Positions 6,645 through 16,404 of a DNA stretch of 40,392 nucleotides are shown here, piece by piece. The translations under genes and the position numbers were made by a program. How positions within the stretch are numbered: position 1 is the stretch's first letter; the number at the start of each line of letters is the position of its first letter. Source of the DNA: Xenococcaceae cyanobacterium MO_167.B27. GTDB taxonomy: Bacteria; Cyanobacteriota; Cyanobacteriia; Cyanobacteriales; Xenococcaceae. The stretch spans positions 1-40,392 of the forward strand of contig JASJCP010000046.1 of the NCBI GenBank assembly GCA_030065935.1, given 5' to 3'. The notes beneath the pieces were generated by a model that did not search any database, was not told where the DNA came from, and was given only the letters and a program-made list of their open reading frames with translations.

Positions 6645-7706
6645 TCAAAGAGAAATACGTTGGCGAATATTTGTAATTACTTGATTATAAGTTACTTGTA
6701 TTCGATAACTTAATATCAAGATAATTGGTATTCCTAGAACTAAAATAAATATTGATTGATAGAAAGATTCATCACTCCAAAATTTCACTAACAAATTCCA
6801 AATGGAACGATGAAACAGAAACACACAAAAAGATGAATATGAAATCCATTTTAGGAAACTACTAACTCGCCTCGAAACATATATATGGGGATGAATTTTG
6901 AATTGTATAAAATATAAAGATAAAGTGCTAGCTAATATTAAAATTCTTTCTATAGTATAGATAAGCAATCCCTCAATTTCCGTAGCATTATAAAGAGCAA
7001 TTAGAAGAATGAAACTAATACAGGATGAACACGCAAACAACTTGGTGTTCAATCTATTTATTCTTTTTTGATTTTTTGAGTAAACCATGCCCAAAGAGAA
7101 AAAGGCTAACCATGTGTCCAGATATTGATGAAAAATATTAACTTCATATAAAGAAGCAAGATGACGTATTAAAGAAATAGCCACAATTACTATAAAGAGA
7201 ATTATTAAAAAGAGGTGCAGTTTATCTAACAATCTTCGCGTCAGGAGAAAGAATCCATAACAAAAGAAAAGAACACTTACAAACCAAATAGTATTATAAT
7301 CTTGTTGAAAAAAGTGAGGTATTAGGGATTGAATACAAAAAGAATGTAAGATGAAATTAGACCAAGAAGGAAAAATTCCATTATTTAAGTCAGGATATGC
7401 AGTAAACGAAAAAACAATCAAAGCGAGCAAGTATAATAAGTAAACTCTAAAAAATCTATTAACGAGAAACTCACGGGATGAGTTAGATATTTTTGATTTC
7501 GTAAGCTTAAATCCTGAAAGAAAAAGAAAACCACCGACAGCAAACTTTTGTAAGAACTTATTAATGTGATATCGGTGAAGAGGTCCCAGATAATTTATTG
7601 TATAGCTTCCATGATGCAAGAGCAAAACAATAACTAAAAATATTGCAGTTAGTAAAATTACCGCATCAATACCTCTTGGACGTTCATAAGAACTTTTAAT
7701 TTTCAT
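6645..7706 (-). CDS. Acyltransferase family 3-like membrane protein
   Basis: This 353-residue protein has about ten predicted membrane segments and a start that fits the acyltransferase-3 (OafA/NodX-type) family: RGIDAVILLTAIFLVIVLLLHH, with the histidines near residues 31-32 in the position of the family's conserved His. FLFLSGFKL (about 55-63) matches the family's GxFLSGF pattern, and a late CVFLFHRSIW resembles its VYLxH motif. The family moves acyl groups onto sugars of polysaccharides or lipids at the membrane. The immediate spacers hold only repeats or nothing recognisable, and no polysaccharide cluster is nearby, so the substrate is unknown. The gene is more AT-rich than its neighbours, possibly a sign of transfer. 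Confidence 0.75.
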   Translation of the reverse strand: MKIKSSYERPRGIDAVILLTAIFLVIVLLLHHGSYTINYLGPLHRYHINKFLQKFAVGGFLFLSGFKLTKSKISNSSREFLVNRFFRVYLLYLLALIVFSFTAYPDLNNGIFPSWSNFILHSFCIQSLIPHFFQQDYNTIWFVSVLFFCYGFFLLTRRLLDKLHLFLIILFIVIVAISLIRHLASLYEVNIFHQYLDTWLAFFSLGMVYSKNQKRINRLNTKLFACSSCISFILLIALYNATEIEGLLIYTIERILILASTLSLYFIQFKIHPHIYVSRRVSSFLKWISYSSFCVFLFHRSIWNLLVKFWSDESFYQSIFILVLGIPIILILSYRIQVTYNQVITNIRQRISL

Positions 7707-7910
7707 CAGTTACTTGTCTTGCTTAGTTAAATTTCTTGATATTACATTCTGGTAGATGAGTTTCTATTCCACGGCGGGGTTACTGTTTCCAAGCCTATAT
7801 AAAATTGAAGTATATAAGCCTCCCTTCCTTTACTATTTTGGTTACAGCCTATCAGGAATTATTTGGCTGTTCCGACGATTACGCAGTTTACTCAACTTAA
7901 TGTCTTGAAT

Positions 7911-8147
7911 TTATCTAATATTAATACTCAAAGTTAAGCCAGTCATACGCCAAGTTGCATAACAATTATTAAACAGTTCATCACTAGCAGCCGATAAATC
8001 TCCATCTTCCCCTACAATTCCTCCTGCAATTAATTTACCGCCATTAGTTTTCAAATTTAATCTTGTTTTACCATCTTCTTCTTGGGATAAAAATAATTTT
8101 CCTCTAGCTAAAACTTGTCCAGCACGACTAATAATTGAACATTCCAT
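7911..8147 (-). CDS. Small hypothetical protein, 78 residues
   Basis: I do not recognise this small soluble protein. It starts MECSIISRAGQVLARGKLFL and ends TGLTLSINIR. Alternating hydrophobic and polar residues and paired glycines (NGGKLIAGGIVGEDGDL) suggest a small beta-rich fold, with three scattered cysteines or fewer and no signal peptide. It lies between the acyltransferase and the HDAC-like gene on the same strand, separated from both by 200-300 bases, so it is probably transcribed alone. The even residue composition and the lack of any larger competing frame make it likely to be real. Confidence 0.55.
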   Translation of the reverse strand: MECSIISRAGQVLARGKLFLSQEEDGKTRLNLKTNGGKLIAGGIVGEDGDLSAASDELFNNCYATWRMTGLTLSINIR

Positions 8148-8454
8148 AGTTTAAAACTATAAATTAATTAAACTTAGGGACGTTGCTGAATCAGGATATG
8201 AAAGAATAAATATATTACTTTGATTACCTACCTCAAAAATAGTTAAAACTCAGAGCTTGCACCAGTGGTATAAATCACCAAGAAATTTATTTCTTGGCTA
8301 ATACTACCTGTGTCCTCTCAAGAGAATTCTTATCTAGTTTTGATAACAAAGAGCTATTCTGTCTATTTTAAGAGACTTATTGTCGTAAAAGCTGACAGCT
8401 ACAAACCATATTTATTTCATACCCGCGCCTCAGCAACGCCAACTTACCTATTAT
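8148..8454. other. Spacer with perfect hairpin, no supported gene
   Basis: There is no convincing gene in these 307 bases. A perfect inverted repeat, CCAAGAAA-TTTA-TTTCTTGG, lies at 8278-8297. It could act as a bidirectional transcription stop or be a repeat remnant. A short plus-strand open frame from about 8310 runs antisense into the HDAC-like gene and shows no family features. Confidence 0.5.
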
Positions 8455-9360
8455 CTAACAATTCACTTCTTTTGCAGCACGATACAGTAGAGAATGAAGA
8501 TAAACTAAAGATGACATATTCTTGCTGTAACCTCCACCAATAACAGTAGCAACAGGATAACCAGCAGCTAGACAAGTACTTAATACCATTCTTTCGCGAC
8601 GATATATACCCCAGTCTGTTAAGGATAACTTACCTAAGCGATCGCCGACATGGGTGTCTATTCCTGCATCATAAAACACTAAGTCGGGTTTTACCTGAGA
8701 TAATAAATCTGGTAGATGTTTCGCTAGTATCTGTAAATAACCATCATCATCCATCCCTACAGGAAGTGGTATATCAAAATCGCTTTGTTGTTTCTTCCCT
8801 GGAAAATTAGCTTCACAGTGCATAGAAAAAGTAAAAACACGGGAGTCATCTTGAAAAATATAAGCTGTACCATCTCCTTGATGTACGTCTAGATCGACAA
8901 TTAAAATTTTTTTGACTAAGCCTTTTTCTAGCAATACTTTACAGGCGATCGCGATATCATTAAAAATACAAAATCCTGAACCATAATTAGGAAAGGCGTG
9001 ATGTGTACCGCCAGCAGTGTTACAAGCACATCCCTGTTGTAGGGCGAGTTGTGCTGTTAAAATTGTACCACCCACTGCAATACAAGTACGTCTAGCTAAA
9101 GCTTCGCTCCAAGGTAAACCAATTCGACGCTGTACTCTATATTCTAAAGTCCCCTCACAATAGCCTTTAATATAATCGGAATTATGTACTAAACCAATGT
9201 CTTCAGGGGATGGTAACTCAGGAGTATAAATATCTTTTGGTTTAACTATGCCATCTTTTAAGAGTAAGTCTCGCAGCAGTGCAAACTTTGCCATCGGAAA
9301 GCGATGGTTATCTGGTAAAGGCGCAACATAATCTTCATGATAGACAATCGAAAAATCCAT
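8455..9360 (-). CDS. Histone-deacetylase-superfamily hydrolase (AcuC/APAH-like)
   Basis: This is a 301-residue zinc-dependent deacetylase-fold enzyme. The charge-relay pair is H120-H121 in AGGTHHAFPNYGSGFCIFND. The zinc ligands are D158 and H160 in IVDLDVHQGDG and D235 in YDAGIDTHVGD. The transition-state tyrosine is Y278 in GGGYS. All catalytic positions of the family are present. Bacterial members act on acetylated small molecules (acetylpolyamines, acetoin-related) or on acetyl-lysine; the sequence does not choose. It lies 22 bases downstream of a PatD-like gene on the same strand, so the two are probably co-transcribed, PatD-like first. It starts MDFSIVYHEDYV, the usual family start. Confidence 0.9.
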   Translation of the reverse strand: MDFSIVYHEDYVAPLPDNHRFPMAKFALLRDLLLKDGIVKPKDIYTPELPSPEDIGLVHNSDYIKGYCEGTLEYRVQRRIGLPWSEALARRTCIAVGGTILTAQLALQQGCACNTAGGTHHAFPNYGSGFCIFNDIAIACKVLLEKGLVKKILIVDLDVHQGDGTAYIFQDDSRVFTFSMHCEANFPGKKQQSDFDIPLPVGMDDDGYLQILAKHLPDLLSQVKPDLVFYDAGIDTHVGDRLGKLSLTDWGIYRRERMVLSTCLAAGYPVATVIGGGYSKNMSSLVYLHSLLYRAAKEVNC

Positions 9361-9382
9361 TAAATTTGCTTATTGCTACTTG

Positions 9383-9757
9383 CTATTTGCTGTTTTCTTC
9401 TGCTAGAGATAATATTTTCTGACAATAAGCAATTAATCTCGTAATGCGATCGCCAATTAGTTTCAGCCGACTTTCTGTAGTGCTAGCTTGACGAGAAGAG
9501 GCTAAAAATAGCATATCTGTACTTAATAATCGAAATTCTCGCTGTATTTCAGTATGCAGCGATCGCCATAAAGAAACCACTGTTGTGTCTAATTCTTCAT
9601 CTGTCAAAGTCATAATTTCTTGTTGAAACCACTGCTGTAAATCAGGAAATTGTTGGGTCATCTCCTGAACTTTGTCATGATTTGCTAACAAATTTTGCCA
9701 GCGATTCAGCCAAGTCAAGAATTCCTGATAAGCTTTTTTATGTAACAGAGATAACAT
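9383..9757 (-). CDS. patD: PatD-like protein (heterocyst frequency control family)
   Basis: This small alpha-helical protein of 124 residues has a C-terminal half (EFRLLSTDMLFLASSRQASTT, then RLKLIGDRITRLIAYCQKIL) that resembles cyanobacterial PatD, a protein that influences heterocyst frequency and interacts with FtsZ in Anabaena. Homologues also occur in cyanobacteria without heterocysts, so presence does not show that this organism differentiates. There is no signal peptide and no membrane segment. It is the upstream gene of a likely two-gene unit with the HDAC-like hydrolase (22-base gap). The family assignment is from memory of the sequence pattern and is moderately certain. The alternative is an uncharacterised cyanobacterial helical protein. 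Confidence 0.55.
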   Translation of the reverse strand: MLSLLHKKAYQEFLTWLNRWQNLLANHDKVQEMTQQFPDLQQWFQQEIMTLTDEELDTTVVSLWRSLHTEIQREFRLLSTDMLFLASSRQASTTESRLKLIGDRITRLIAYCQKILSLAEENSK

Positions 9758-10069
9758 TTAATTTTATTTTCGTAATTTATATCACTTTTTACCCCAATTA
9801 AGGTAAAATTTTGCTAAGTTAGCTTGATTTATTAGCTTCTATTTGATCCTAGTCACGGCTTATACTTTACTAATATCTTTAAATAACTATATATAGTCTT
9901 GCAAGAAATACCTACTCTAGTAAATTAACTAACTTGAGTAGCTGCTTGTGGCAGATATATATATTATTTTTTTATTTTCTAATAAATCAATACTGGGAAA
10001 TTTCGCGATAATTGATTTATTTTCCTAGGTTTCTTGCCCCCAAAACCCTCAAATTAGACCCTTGCCATT
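9758..10069. other. Divergent spacer between patD-like and rel genes
   Basis: This AT-rich 312-base spacer must carry the promoters of two divergent genes. I see no strong repeats, hairpins or recognised operators. Near 9880-9905 there is a run of alternating A/T, and the rel start has no clear Shine-Dalgarno sequence, which is common in cyanobacteria. Confidence 0.4.
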
Positions 10070-12316
10070 ATGACTGCTATATCTATCGTAGAAAGTCTCA
10101 CTACCGAATTTGAACTTCCTAGCTGGTTACAACAATGTATGCTCAAGCAGCAATCTGACCAAGCAGATCCACACACAGATTTAATATGTCGCGCTTTCGA
10201 TTTTGCCTTTAAACTTCATGAAGGTCAATACCGAAAATCAGGGGAACCCTATATTGCCCATCCAGTAGCAGTTGCAGGACTCTTAAGGGATTTAGGAGGG
10301 GATGATGTTACCATTGCAGCAGGTTTTCTTCATGACATTGTAGAAGATACCGAAGTCACTCCAGAACAAATTGAAGAACTTTTTGGTACAGATGTTAGAC
10401 GATTAGTAGAAGGAGTTACCAAACTCTCGAAATTTAATTTTTCTAGTACAACTGAACGGCAAGCTGAGAATTTTCGGCGGATGTTTTTGGCGATGGCAAA
10501 AGATATTCGCGTGATCATCGTCAAACTAGCAGATCGCCTCCACAATATGCGTACCCTAGAACACCTCAAACCAGAGAAACAAGAGCGGATCAGTCGTGAA
10601 ACTAGAGAAATCTTTGCTCCCCTTGCCAATAGATTAGGAATTGGACGTTTTAAGTGGGAATTAGAAGATTTATGTTTTAAATATCTAGAGCCAGATGATT
10701 ATAACAAAATCAAAGCTTTCATTGCAGAACGGAGAGATTCTCGCGAAGCCAGAATCGAGCAAATGACTGAAACACTGCGATCTCGCTTAGATAAGTTGGG
10801 AATTAAGGTTTTAGAACTTAAAGGCAGACCCAAGCATCTTTATGGTATTTATCAAAAAATGCAGCGACAAAACAAAGAATTTGAGGAAATATACGATATA
10901 GCTGCTTTAAGAATCATTGTGGAAAAGAACGACGAGTGTTATCGCTCTCTAGCAGTGGTTCACGACGCTTTTAAACCCATTCCAGGTAGATTTAAAGACT
11001 ACATTGGCTTACCCAAACCCAATCGTTATCAATCCTTACACACCACCGTTGTGGGATTAAATGGTCGTCCCCTAGAAGTCCAAATTAGGACAATGGAAAT
11101 GCACCACATCGCAGAATACGGGATTGCTGCTCACTGGAAATACAAAGAAACAGGCTCAAGTAACACCCAAATGAGTTCTGATGATGAGAAATTTACTTGG
11201 CTCAGACAGCTACTAGACTGGCAAAATGACCTAAAAGACGCTCAAGAATACATCGAAAGTCTGAAAGATAATCTGTTTGAAGATGATGTTTATGTGTTTA
11301 CTCCCAAGGGAGACGTTGTAGTTTTGGCTCAAGGTGCTACTCCAGTAGATTTTGCCTATCGCATTCATACTGAAATCGGCAACCATATGAAAGGAGCAAG
11401 AGTCAATGGCCGTTGGTCAGCCCTAGATATTCCCTTAAATAACGGGGATATTGTGGAGATTATTACCCAAAACAACAGCCATCCTAATATTGATTGGCTC
11501 AACTTTGTGGTTTCTCCCACCGCTCGTAACCGAATTCGTCAGTGGTATAAACGCTCTAATCGTGATGAAAATATTAGTCGCGGACGAGGACTATTAGAAA
11601 AAGAAATGGGCAAAAGTGGTATGGATTCTTTACTCAAATCAGAATCAATGCAAATAACCGCCCAAAGATGTAACTACCAATCTGTAGATGACCTCATAGC
11701 AGACCTAGGATATGGAGAAGTCACTTTAAATCAGGTAGTTAATCGTCTGCGAGAAGTTATTAAAGAACAGCAACCAGTAGAAGAAGTTACCCAACAACAG
11801 GAAATAGCCAACCTGAGTTCTAGCCTAACCACTGAAGTTCCTATATCTAAAGGAAGTAAATCTCCCATAGCAGGAGTAGAAGGACTACTCTATCATATAG
11901 CAGGTTGTTGTAAACCCTTACCAGGAGAGCCAATTATTGGCGTTGTCACCCGTAGCTCTCGCGGAATTTCTATTCATCGTCAAGGTTGTTCCAATGTAGA
12001 ACAAATACCAGGAGATAGATTAGTTCCTGTCAATTGGAATCCCATTGATGAGCAAGGAAGACCTCTAACTTATCCAGTAGATATTCAAATCGAAGCTCTC
12101 GACCGAGTGGGAGTTCTTAAAGATATTTTGTCTCGTTTTAGCGATCAAAACATTAACGTCCGTAACGCAGGAGTCAAAACCAGTCCCAACAAACCTGCTC
12201 TAATTTACCTCAGTCTGGATATACGCGATCGCCAGCAATTTGAATACACAATAAAGAGAGTCAAAAACATGAGCGACATTATCAATATTCGTCGTGTTAG
12301 TCAAGGGGACAATTAA
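10070..12316 (+). CDS. rel: Bifunctional (p)ppGpp synthetase/hydrolase (Rel/SpoT)
   Basis: This is the long RelA/SpoT homologue that makes and destroys (p)ppGpp, the stringent-response alarmone; 748 residues, the usual length. The HD hydrolase domain has intact metal/catalytic residues (H64, H88-D89, E92-D93 in FLHDIVEDT). The synthetase domain has YGIYQKM (258-264), RFKD (307-310, the charge pattern of bifunctional enzymes rather than the acidic EFDD of synthetase-only RelA) and EVQIRT (336-341). The TGS domain follows (about 405-465), then the helical/conserved-cysteine region with AGCCKPLPG, and the ACT domain at the C-terminus. Both activities are therefore predicted. It is a single gene with no neighbour on the same strand within 250 bases. 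Confidence 0.95.
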   Translation: MTAISIVESLTTEFELPSWLQQCMLKQQSDQADPHTDLICRAFDFAFKLHEGQYRKSGEPYIAHPVAVAGLLRDLGGDDVTIAAGFLHDIVEDTEVTPEQIEELFGTDVRRLVEGVTKLSKFNFSSTTERQAENFRRMFLAMAKDIRVIIVKLADRLHNMRTLEHLKPEKQERISRETREIFAPLANRLGIGRFKWELEDLCFKYLEPDDYNKIKAFIAERRDSREARIEQMTETLRSRLDKLGIKVLELKGRPKHLYGIYQKMQRQNKEFEEIYDIAALRIIVEKNDECYRSLAVVHDAFKPIPGRFKDYIGLPKPNRYQSLHTTVVGLNGRPLEVQIRTMEMHHIAEYGIAAHWKYKETGSSNTQMSSDDEKFTWLRQLLDWQNDLKDAQEYIESLKDNLFEDDVYVFTPKGDVVVLAQGATPVDFAYRIHTEIGNHMKGARVNGRWSALDIPLNNGDIVEIITQNNSHPNIDWLNFVVSPTARNRIRQWYKRSNRDENISRGRGLLEKEMGKSGMDSLLKSESMQITAQRCNYQSVDDLIADLGYGEVTLNQVVNRLREVIKEQQPVEEVTQQQEIANLSSSLTTEVPISKGSKSPIAGVEGLLYHIAGCCKPLPGEPIIGVVTRSSRGISIHRQGCSNVEQIPGDRLVPVNWNPIDEQGRPLTYPVDIQIEALDRVGVLKDILSRFSDQNINVRNAGVKTSPNKPALIYLSLDIRDRQQFEYTIKRVKNMSDIINIRRVSQGDN

Positions 12317-12567
12317 TACTCCCCAACATTGACTAGGGGGAATTATTTTGACATGTCGTTAAAACTATCAATTATTTTGGGAACAATAAGTAGTGATTAC
12401 TACTTTGAAGCCTCAACCTTGACACAGTAAAAAGTGATAAAATCATTTTTTAAGAATCCTCAAGGAAATGAGGTGCCACAATTAATTATTAATGATTGAT
12501 CGTTAATTTGACATTTATAGTCTATTAATTTACTAACAGAGACAGTTAAAGGTAAAAGGAGAAGTTC

Positions 12568-15225
12568 GTGTTAAGAAATGCCTCTCGTTGGCAACAACTT
12601 AGTACCAGGCTAAGTTTCTTGTCAAATCTAAAACAAAAAGCACTATTTAAGCTTGCTTACTCTTTATTGCCTTTGACTCTGTCAGCGTCTCCTGCAATGG
12701 CAACAGGAGAAGTATTAGGAGTTGTTAAAAGTCCTGAAAATGCTCGGCAATGGTCAGAAATCAGCAGCCGTTTGGAAAGAGTAGGCATTAACTACTGTAT
12801 AGTGGAAACCACCAATTGGAAAGCAGAGCTAGACTTAGGAACTGTTAGCGTTTTGCTTTTGCCTAGCGTTGAAACTCTCGATGCAGTTCAGGCAAACATC
12901 ATAGAGAGATGGATGAATCGAGGCGGTAAAGTCATTGTCTCTGGTCCTACTGGTAATTTATCTAGAGTCGAAATTCGCGATCAACTACGCTCTTTATTTG
13001 GTGCATATTGGGCATACCCGCTCTCCTCCCCCTCCAACTTAGAGCTTGCTCCCAACAGCCCCCCAGAATGGTTGGGTCGCCAACAACTGAAAACAAACCT
13101 TGTGGGTGCGGTTCTGTTTCCTTCTTCTCCCAATAGTCGAACTGCTGCTGTCTGGCTAGATGATAACCAATCAGCAGCAGCTATGGTGACAGATAACTCT
13201 ACAGTATTAGGTTGGCGTTGGGGAGTAGAAGCCGTCGCAAATGCCAATTTAGATACAGCCTGGTTACAAGCAGCCCTGAATCGCTACGGAATTAGTACCT
13301 ACGGCAGGTTGACTCCCACCAACTACAGTCCTGCTACTTCCTGTCGTCCCGATGCGATACCCCGAGAAGAACCTCAGCCCTTTATTCCTGGTTGGCAACT
13401 AGAGCGTTCTCACTCTTCCATTAATTCCCGCCCTAGTATTACCCTTACTTCCTCTCAAGTCCAGCAAATGACTGAAGAATTAGAGGGTTTGATTTCTCGC
13501 TTTGAAAGTACCCTATTAACAGCAGATGCCATTGCCAGTAATCTAGACTTTTCTACTAGTCAGGCGATCGAGCAGTTACTCACTCAAGATACCACAAATA
13601 AGCAACAAATCAGGAATTCATTTAAACATTCTCGCTATCGTGATGCACACCAAGTACTTAGAGAAGCCAGAAATAAGCTACAAAAATTTTCTGACCTAGC
13701 CCGACAAGGTAGAGGCTCTCAAGCTCAAGCTCAATGGCTAGAAGCAAGGCGCAGTCTTTGGGATAATTATCCTACAGACCGTCAAGTCTCAAAGTCAGAA
13801 ATTCGTGCTATTTGGCTTGACCGTGGAACTATTGTTAAAACCAGAAACGAAGCAGATTTAGCAAAAATATTTGACAATATGGCAAAAGCGGGGATTAATA
13901 CCGTATTTTTTGAAACTGTTAACTCTGGCTATACAATTTACCCCAGTAAAATTGCGCCCCAACAAAATCCCTTAACCAAAGGTTGGGATCCTCTTAAAGC
14001 TGCTGTCAAACTAGCTCATGAGCGGGGTATGGAATTACACGCTTGGGTGTGGACTTTTGCAGCAGTCAATCAACGCCATAATATTATTATCAATGAGCCA
14101 AAAAATTATCTAGGACCAGTTCTGGAGCGACATCCTGATTGGGCAATCACCGACGAAGCAGGAAATCGTTTTCATCATAGTTCAGGGAAAGCTTTTTTTG
14201 ACCCTGCAAACCCTGGAGTACAACGCTATCTAACTTTACTGTTTGAAGAAATTGCCACCAGTTATGATGTGGACGGAATTCAACTAGACTATATCCGCTA
14301 TCCGTTCCAGAATCACAATGGCTCAATTAACTTTGGCTACAGTATTGCATCCCGTCAAGAATTCCAAAAACTGACAGGAGTCGATCCGATTACTCTGAAT
14401 TTAAGTGACCCTTTGTGGTCGCAGTGGACAGGGTTTCGTATTAGGCAAGTAGATAATTTTGTCGCATCTGTATCTCAAAGACTTAAACAAAAAAGACCCG
14501 ATTTAATCTTATCTACTGCTGTTTTCCCCATGCCTCGTCATCAGCGTCTTAACAAAATACAGCAACATTGGGAAGAATGGGTCAGACAAGGATGGATCGA
14601 TATATTAGTACCAATGACCTATGCATTGGATACAGAACAGCTAACCCAATTAACTCGTCCTTTATTTGAGGAAGACGAAGGCACAGCTTTACTACTACCG
14701 AGTGTTCGGCTTCTGAATGTACCAGATATTGTGGCAGTAGATCAGACCCAGTTACTCAGAGGTATGACTACTCAAGGATTCGCTTTTTTTGCAGCAGAAA
14801 ACTTTAATCCTAATTTAGTTAGTATATTTAGTCGCACCAATGGCAATACTAATACACAACAATCACAACCTTTACCCCACCGTCAACCCTTTCAGGCGAC
14901 TTTATCCCGCTACAACACCTTACAAAAAGAATGGAACTTTTTTCTGAGTAACAACCAAATATCTATGAGTGAAAGTACTCTCAAGCAGTGGGGAACAAAA
15001 GCTGATGAATTAGCCTTGGTTTTAGAAAAATTAGCAGATGAACCCTCTAAACGTCGTCTTCTTTCTGCCAAACTAACCCTTTCTTCTCTACGTCGCAAAT
15101 TTCCCCGATGGATTGAAGAAAATAAAACTATCAGCCCTTATCAAGCTGCTGTTTGGCAAAATAACTTAGCTTCTTTGGAGCGATTGCTGAGTTATGGCGA
15201 TAGTAGATTCTTACAAGATAAGTAG
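12568..15225 (+). CDS. Exported glycosidase-like protein, GHL10 (DUF187) family
   Basis: This 885-residue protein starts at GTG, supported by a strong AAAAGGAGAAG ribosome site. A signal peptide ends about residue 45 (SASPAMA). The N-terminal part (50-240) looks like a glutamine-amidotransferase-type or DUF4350-like fold (VLLLPSVETL, GGKVIVSGPTG). A GHL10/family-10-like TIM barrel runs from about residue 409 (IRAIWLDRG), through AGINTVFFETVN and GMELHAWVWTF, to DGIQLDYIRYP near 568. Relatives are predicted hydrolases of polysaccharide or peptidoglycan, outside the cytoplasmic membrane; substrate unknown. The C-terminal 120 residues are helical. A weak CCCC/GGGG hairpin upstream (about 12325-12340) may terminate rel. 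Confidence 0.8.
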   Translation: MLRNASRWQQLSTRLSFLSNLKQKALFKLAYSLLPLTLSASPAMATGEVLGVVKSPENARQWSEISSRLERVGINYCIVETTNWKAELDLGTVSVLLLPSVETLDAVQANIIERWMNRGGKVIVSGPTGNLSRVEIRDQLRSLFGAYWAYPLSSPSNLELAPNSPPEWLGRQQLKTNLVGAVLFPSSPNSRTAAVWLDDNQSAAAMVTDNSTVLGWRWGVEAVANANLDTAWLQAALNRYGISTYGRLTPTNYSPATSCRPDAIPREEPQPFIPGWQLERSHSSINSRPSITLTSSQVQQMTEELEGLISRFESTLLTADAIASNLDFSTSQAIEQLLTQDTTNKQQIRNSFKHSRYRDAHQVLREARNKLQKFSDLARQGRGSQAQAQWLEARRSLWDNYPTDRQVSKSEIRAIWLDRGTIVKTRNEADLAKIFDNMAKAGINTVFFETVNSGYTIYPSKIAPQQNPLTKGWDPLKAAVKLAHERGMELHAWVWTFAAVNQRHNIIINEPKNYLGPVLERHPDWAITDEAGNRFHHSSGKAFFDPANPGVQRYLTLLFEEIATSYDVDGIQLDYIRYPFQNHNGSINFGYSIASRQEFQKLTGVDPITLNLSDPLWSQWTGFRIRQVDNFVASVSQRLKQKRPDLILSTAVFPMPRHQRLNKIQQHWEEWVRQGWIDILVPMTYALDTEQLTQLTRPLFEEDEGTALLLPSVRLLNVPDIVAVDQTQLLRGMTTQGFAFFAAENFNPNLVSIFSRTNGNTNTQQSQPLPHRQPFQATLSRYNTLQKEWNFFLSNNQISMSESTLKQWGTKADELALVLEKLADEPSKRRLLSAKLTLSSLRRKFPRWIEENKTISPYQAAVWQNNLASLERLLSYGDSRFLQDK

Positions 15226-15269
15226 GGAAAAAATCAACCAGAAAAATGTCAAAAAAGGGATGAGGAATA

Positions 15270-15420
15270 TAACGATCAAGGATGATCTAAAATTGCCCAA
15301 CTTAAATCTGTTGCTACTACCAGATTTGGGGATGAGCCTTCATAGGATATTGACCCGACTCCCATAAAAGCTAATATAGCTGTGATCGCGATTGCTCGTT
15401 GAATTGAACGACCTAAAAAT
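15270..15420 (-). pseudogene. Possible decayed small reading frame
   Basis: The minus-strand frame between stops reads GFLGRSIQRAIAITAILAFM, then GVGSISYEGSSPNLVVATDL and SWAILDHP before TGA. It has protein-like composition with one hydrophobic segment but no good start upstream: only an internal ATG or a readthrough of a TGA from the frame above. It could be a short membrane peptide starting at the internal ATG, or the end of a decayed gene. I do not recognise it. Confidence 0.25.
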
Positions 15421-15498
15421 CCTCAAAATAAAGGTAAAAATATGACGTAAAATAAACTTCTAGATTCAGGAAACTTGATCTCCCTCATAAAAAAAATT

Positions 15499-16116
15499 TC
15501 AATCAAAGTCTGTTGGTAAATTTGGTTGTTGATAATATTCAAAAAATCTTGATATTTGTGATTTTTTGACTCTAGATTCTGATAACTCTGGAATCTCATC
15601 TTCTCCAAACCAAGCTATCTCACTGGTTTCAATGCTAACTTTAGCTTCACCTCCAATAATTTCACAGTGAAAAAAGAGTTTGTATATGTGATAAGGAAAC
15701 GCTGGTGGATGTTGTTGTTTTTCTCGATCATAAACAGCTAGTAATTTAACAACCCTTGTTTGGAAACCCGATTCTTCAAAAACTTCACGAATTACCGATT
15801 CACTAGGAGTTTGATTCACATCTGCCCATCCTCCTGGTAACGTCCATCGTCCATTATCCGCGATCTCTCTTACTAGTAAAATTTTGGCATCCTTAAAGAT
15901 AACTCCCCGCACGTCAACTTTAGGGGTGGCATAGCCAAATTCAGCAGCGTTAAGTTGTAAAAAATCATCAACAGATAAATTAGTATGACTTGCTAAAATT
16001 TCTGATGAGATTACTCCAATTCTACGATAGCGTTCTTGATCGAATTGGTCAGTAGCGTAGTGCAATCCCGTTTGGCTAATAGCTTGGAGTTTTCTAGCCC
16101 ATTCAATCCATTTCAT
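15499..16116 (-). CDS. NUDIX hydrolase with Nudix_N_2 domain
   Basis: This enzyme of the NUDIX superfamily hydrolyses nucleoside diphosphates linked to another moiety, here probably ADP-ribose or a dinucleotide. The N-terminal helical domain (WIEWARKLQAISQTGL) is of the Nudix_N_2 type. The catalytic box GGWADVNQTPSESVI followed by REVFEESGF keeps the REVxEE core but has Gln where the first Glu of the box is expected. I place the start at ATG 16116 (MKWIEWARKLQ), where family members begin. An in-frame start 15 codons upstream (16161) is possible but adds a residue stretch untypical of the family. It stands alone, convergent with the gene to its left. Confidence 0.85.
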   Translation of the reverse strand: MKWIEWARKLQAISQTGLHYATDQFDQERYRRIGVISSEILASHTNLSVDDFLQLNAAEFGYATPKVDVRGVIFKDAKILLVREIADNGRWTLPGGWADVNQTPSESVIREVFEESGFQTRVVKLLAVYDREKQQHPPAFPYHIYKLFFHCEIIGGEAKVSIETSEIAWFGEDEIPELSESRVKKSQISRFFEYYQQPNLPTDFD

Positions 16117-16404
16117 GTACTTTTTATTGTTGCTAAATTCTACCCTAAAGTCTATCAACAAAATGAAAAAATAGAGCGATCGCTATTTCCAAGTAATAAG
16201 TAATAAGTAGCAAGTATTACTTCTCCCCGTACCCCCAGTCTCCCTATCTCCCCAGTCCCCATTCCCCATCTCAGACTCGGTGACATCATCAATTGTAAAG
16301 CTCAAGTTAAGTATGGCTCTGTGACTTAAAAATACTTACTACAATGAAAATAATTGATAAAAGACTATACTTTACTTAAGTCCTCACGCTAGGCACAATT
16401 TTTT

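Noticed and set aside
8310-8543. A 77-codon plus-strand open frame
   Set aside because: It is antisense to the 3' end of the HDAC-like gene, begins at a GTG without a ribosome site and has no family features.
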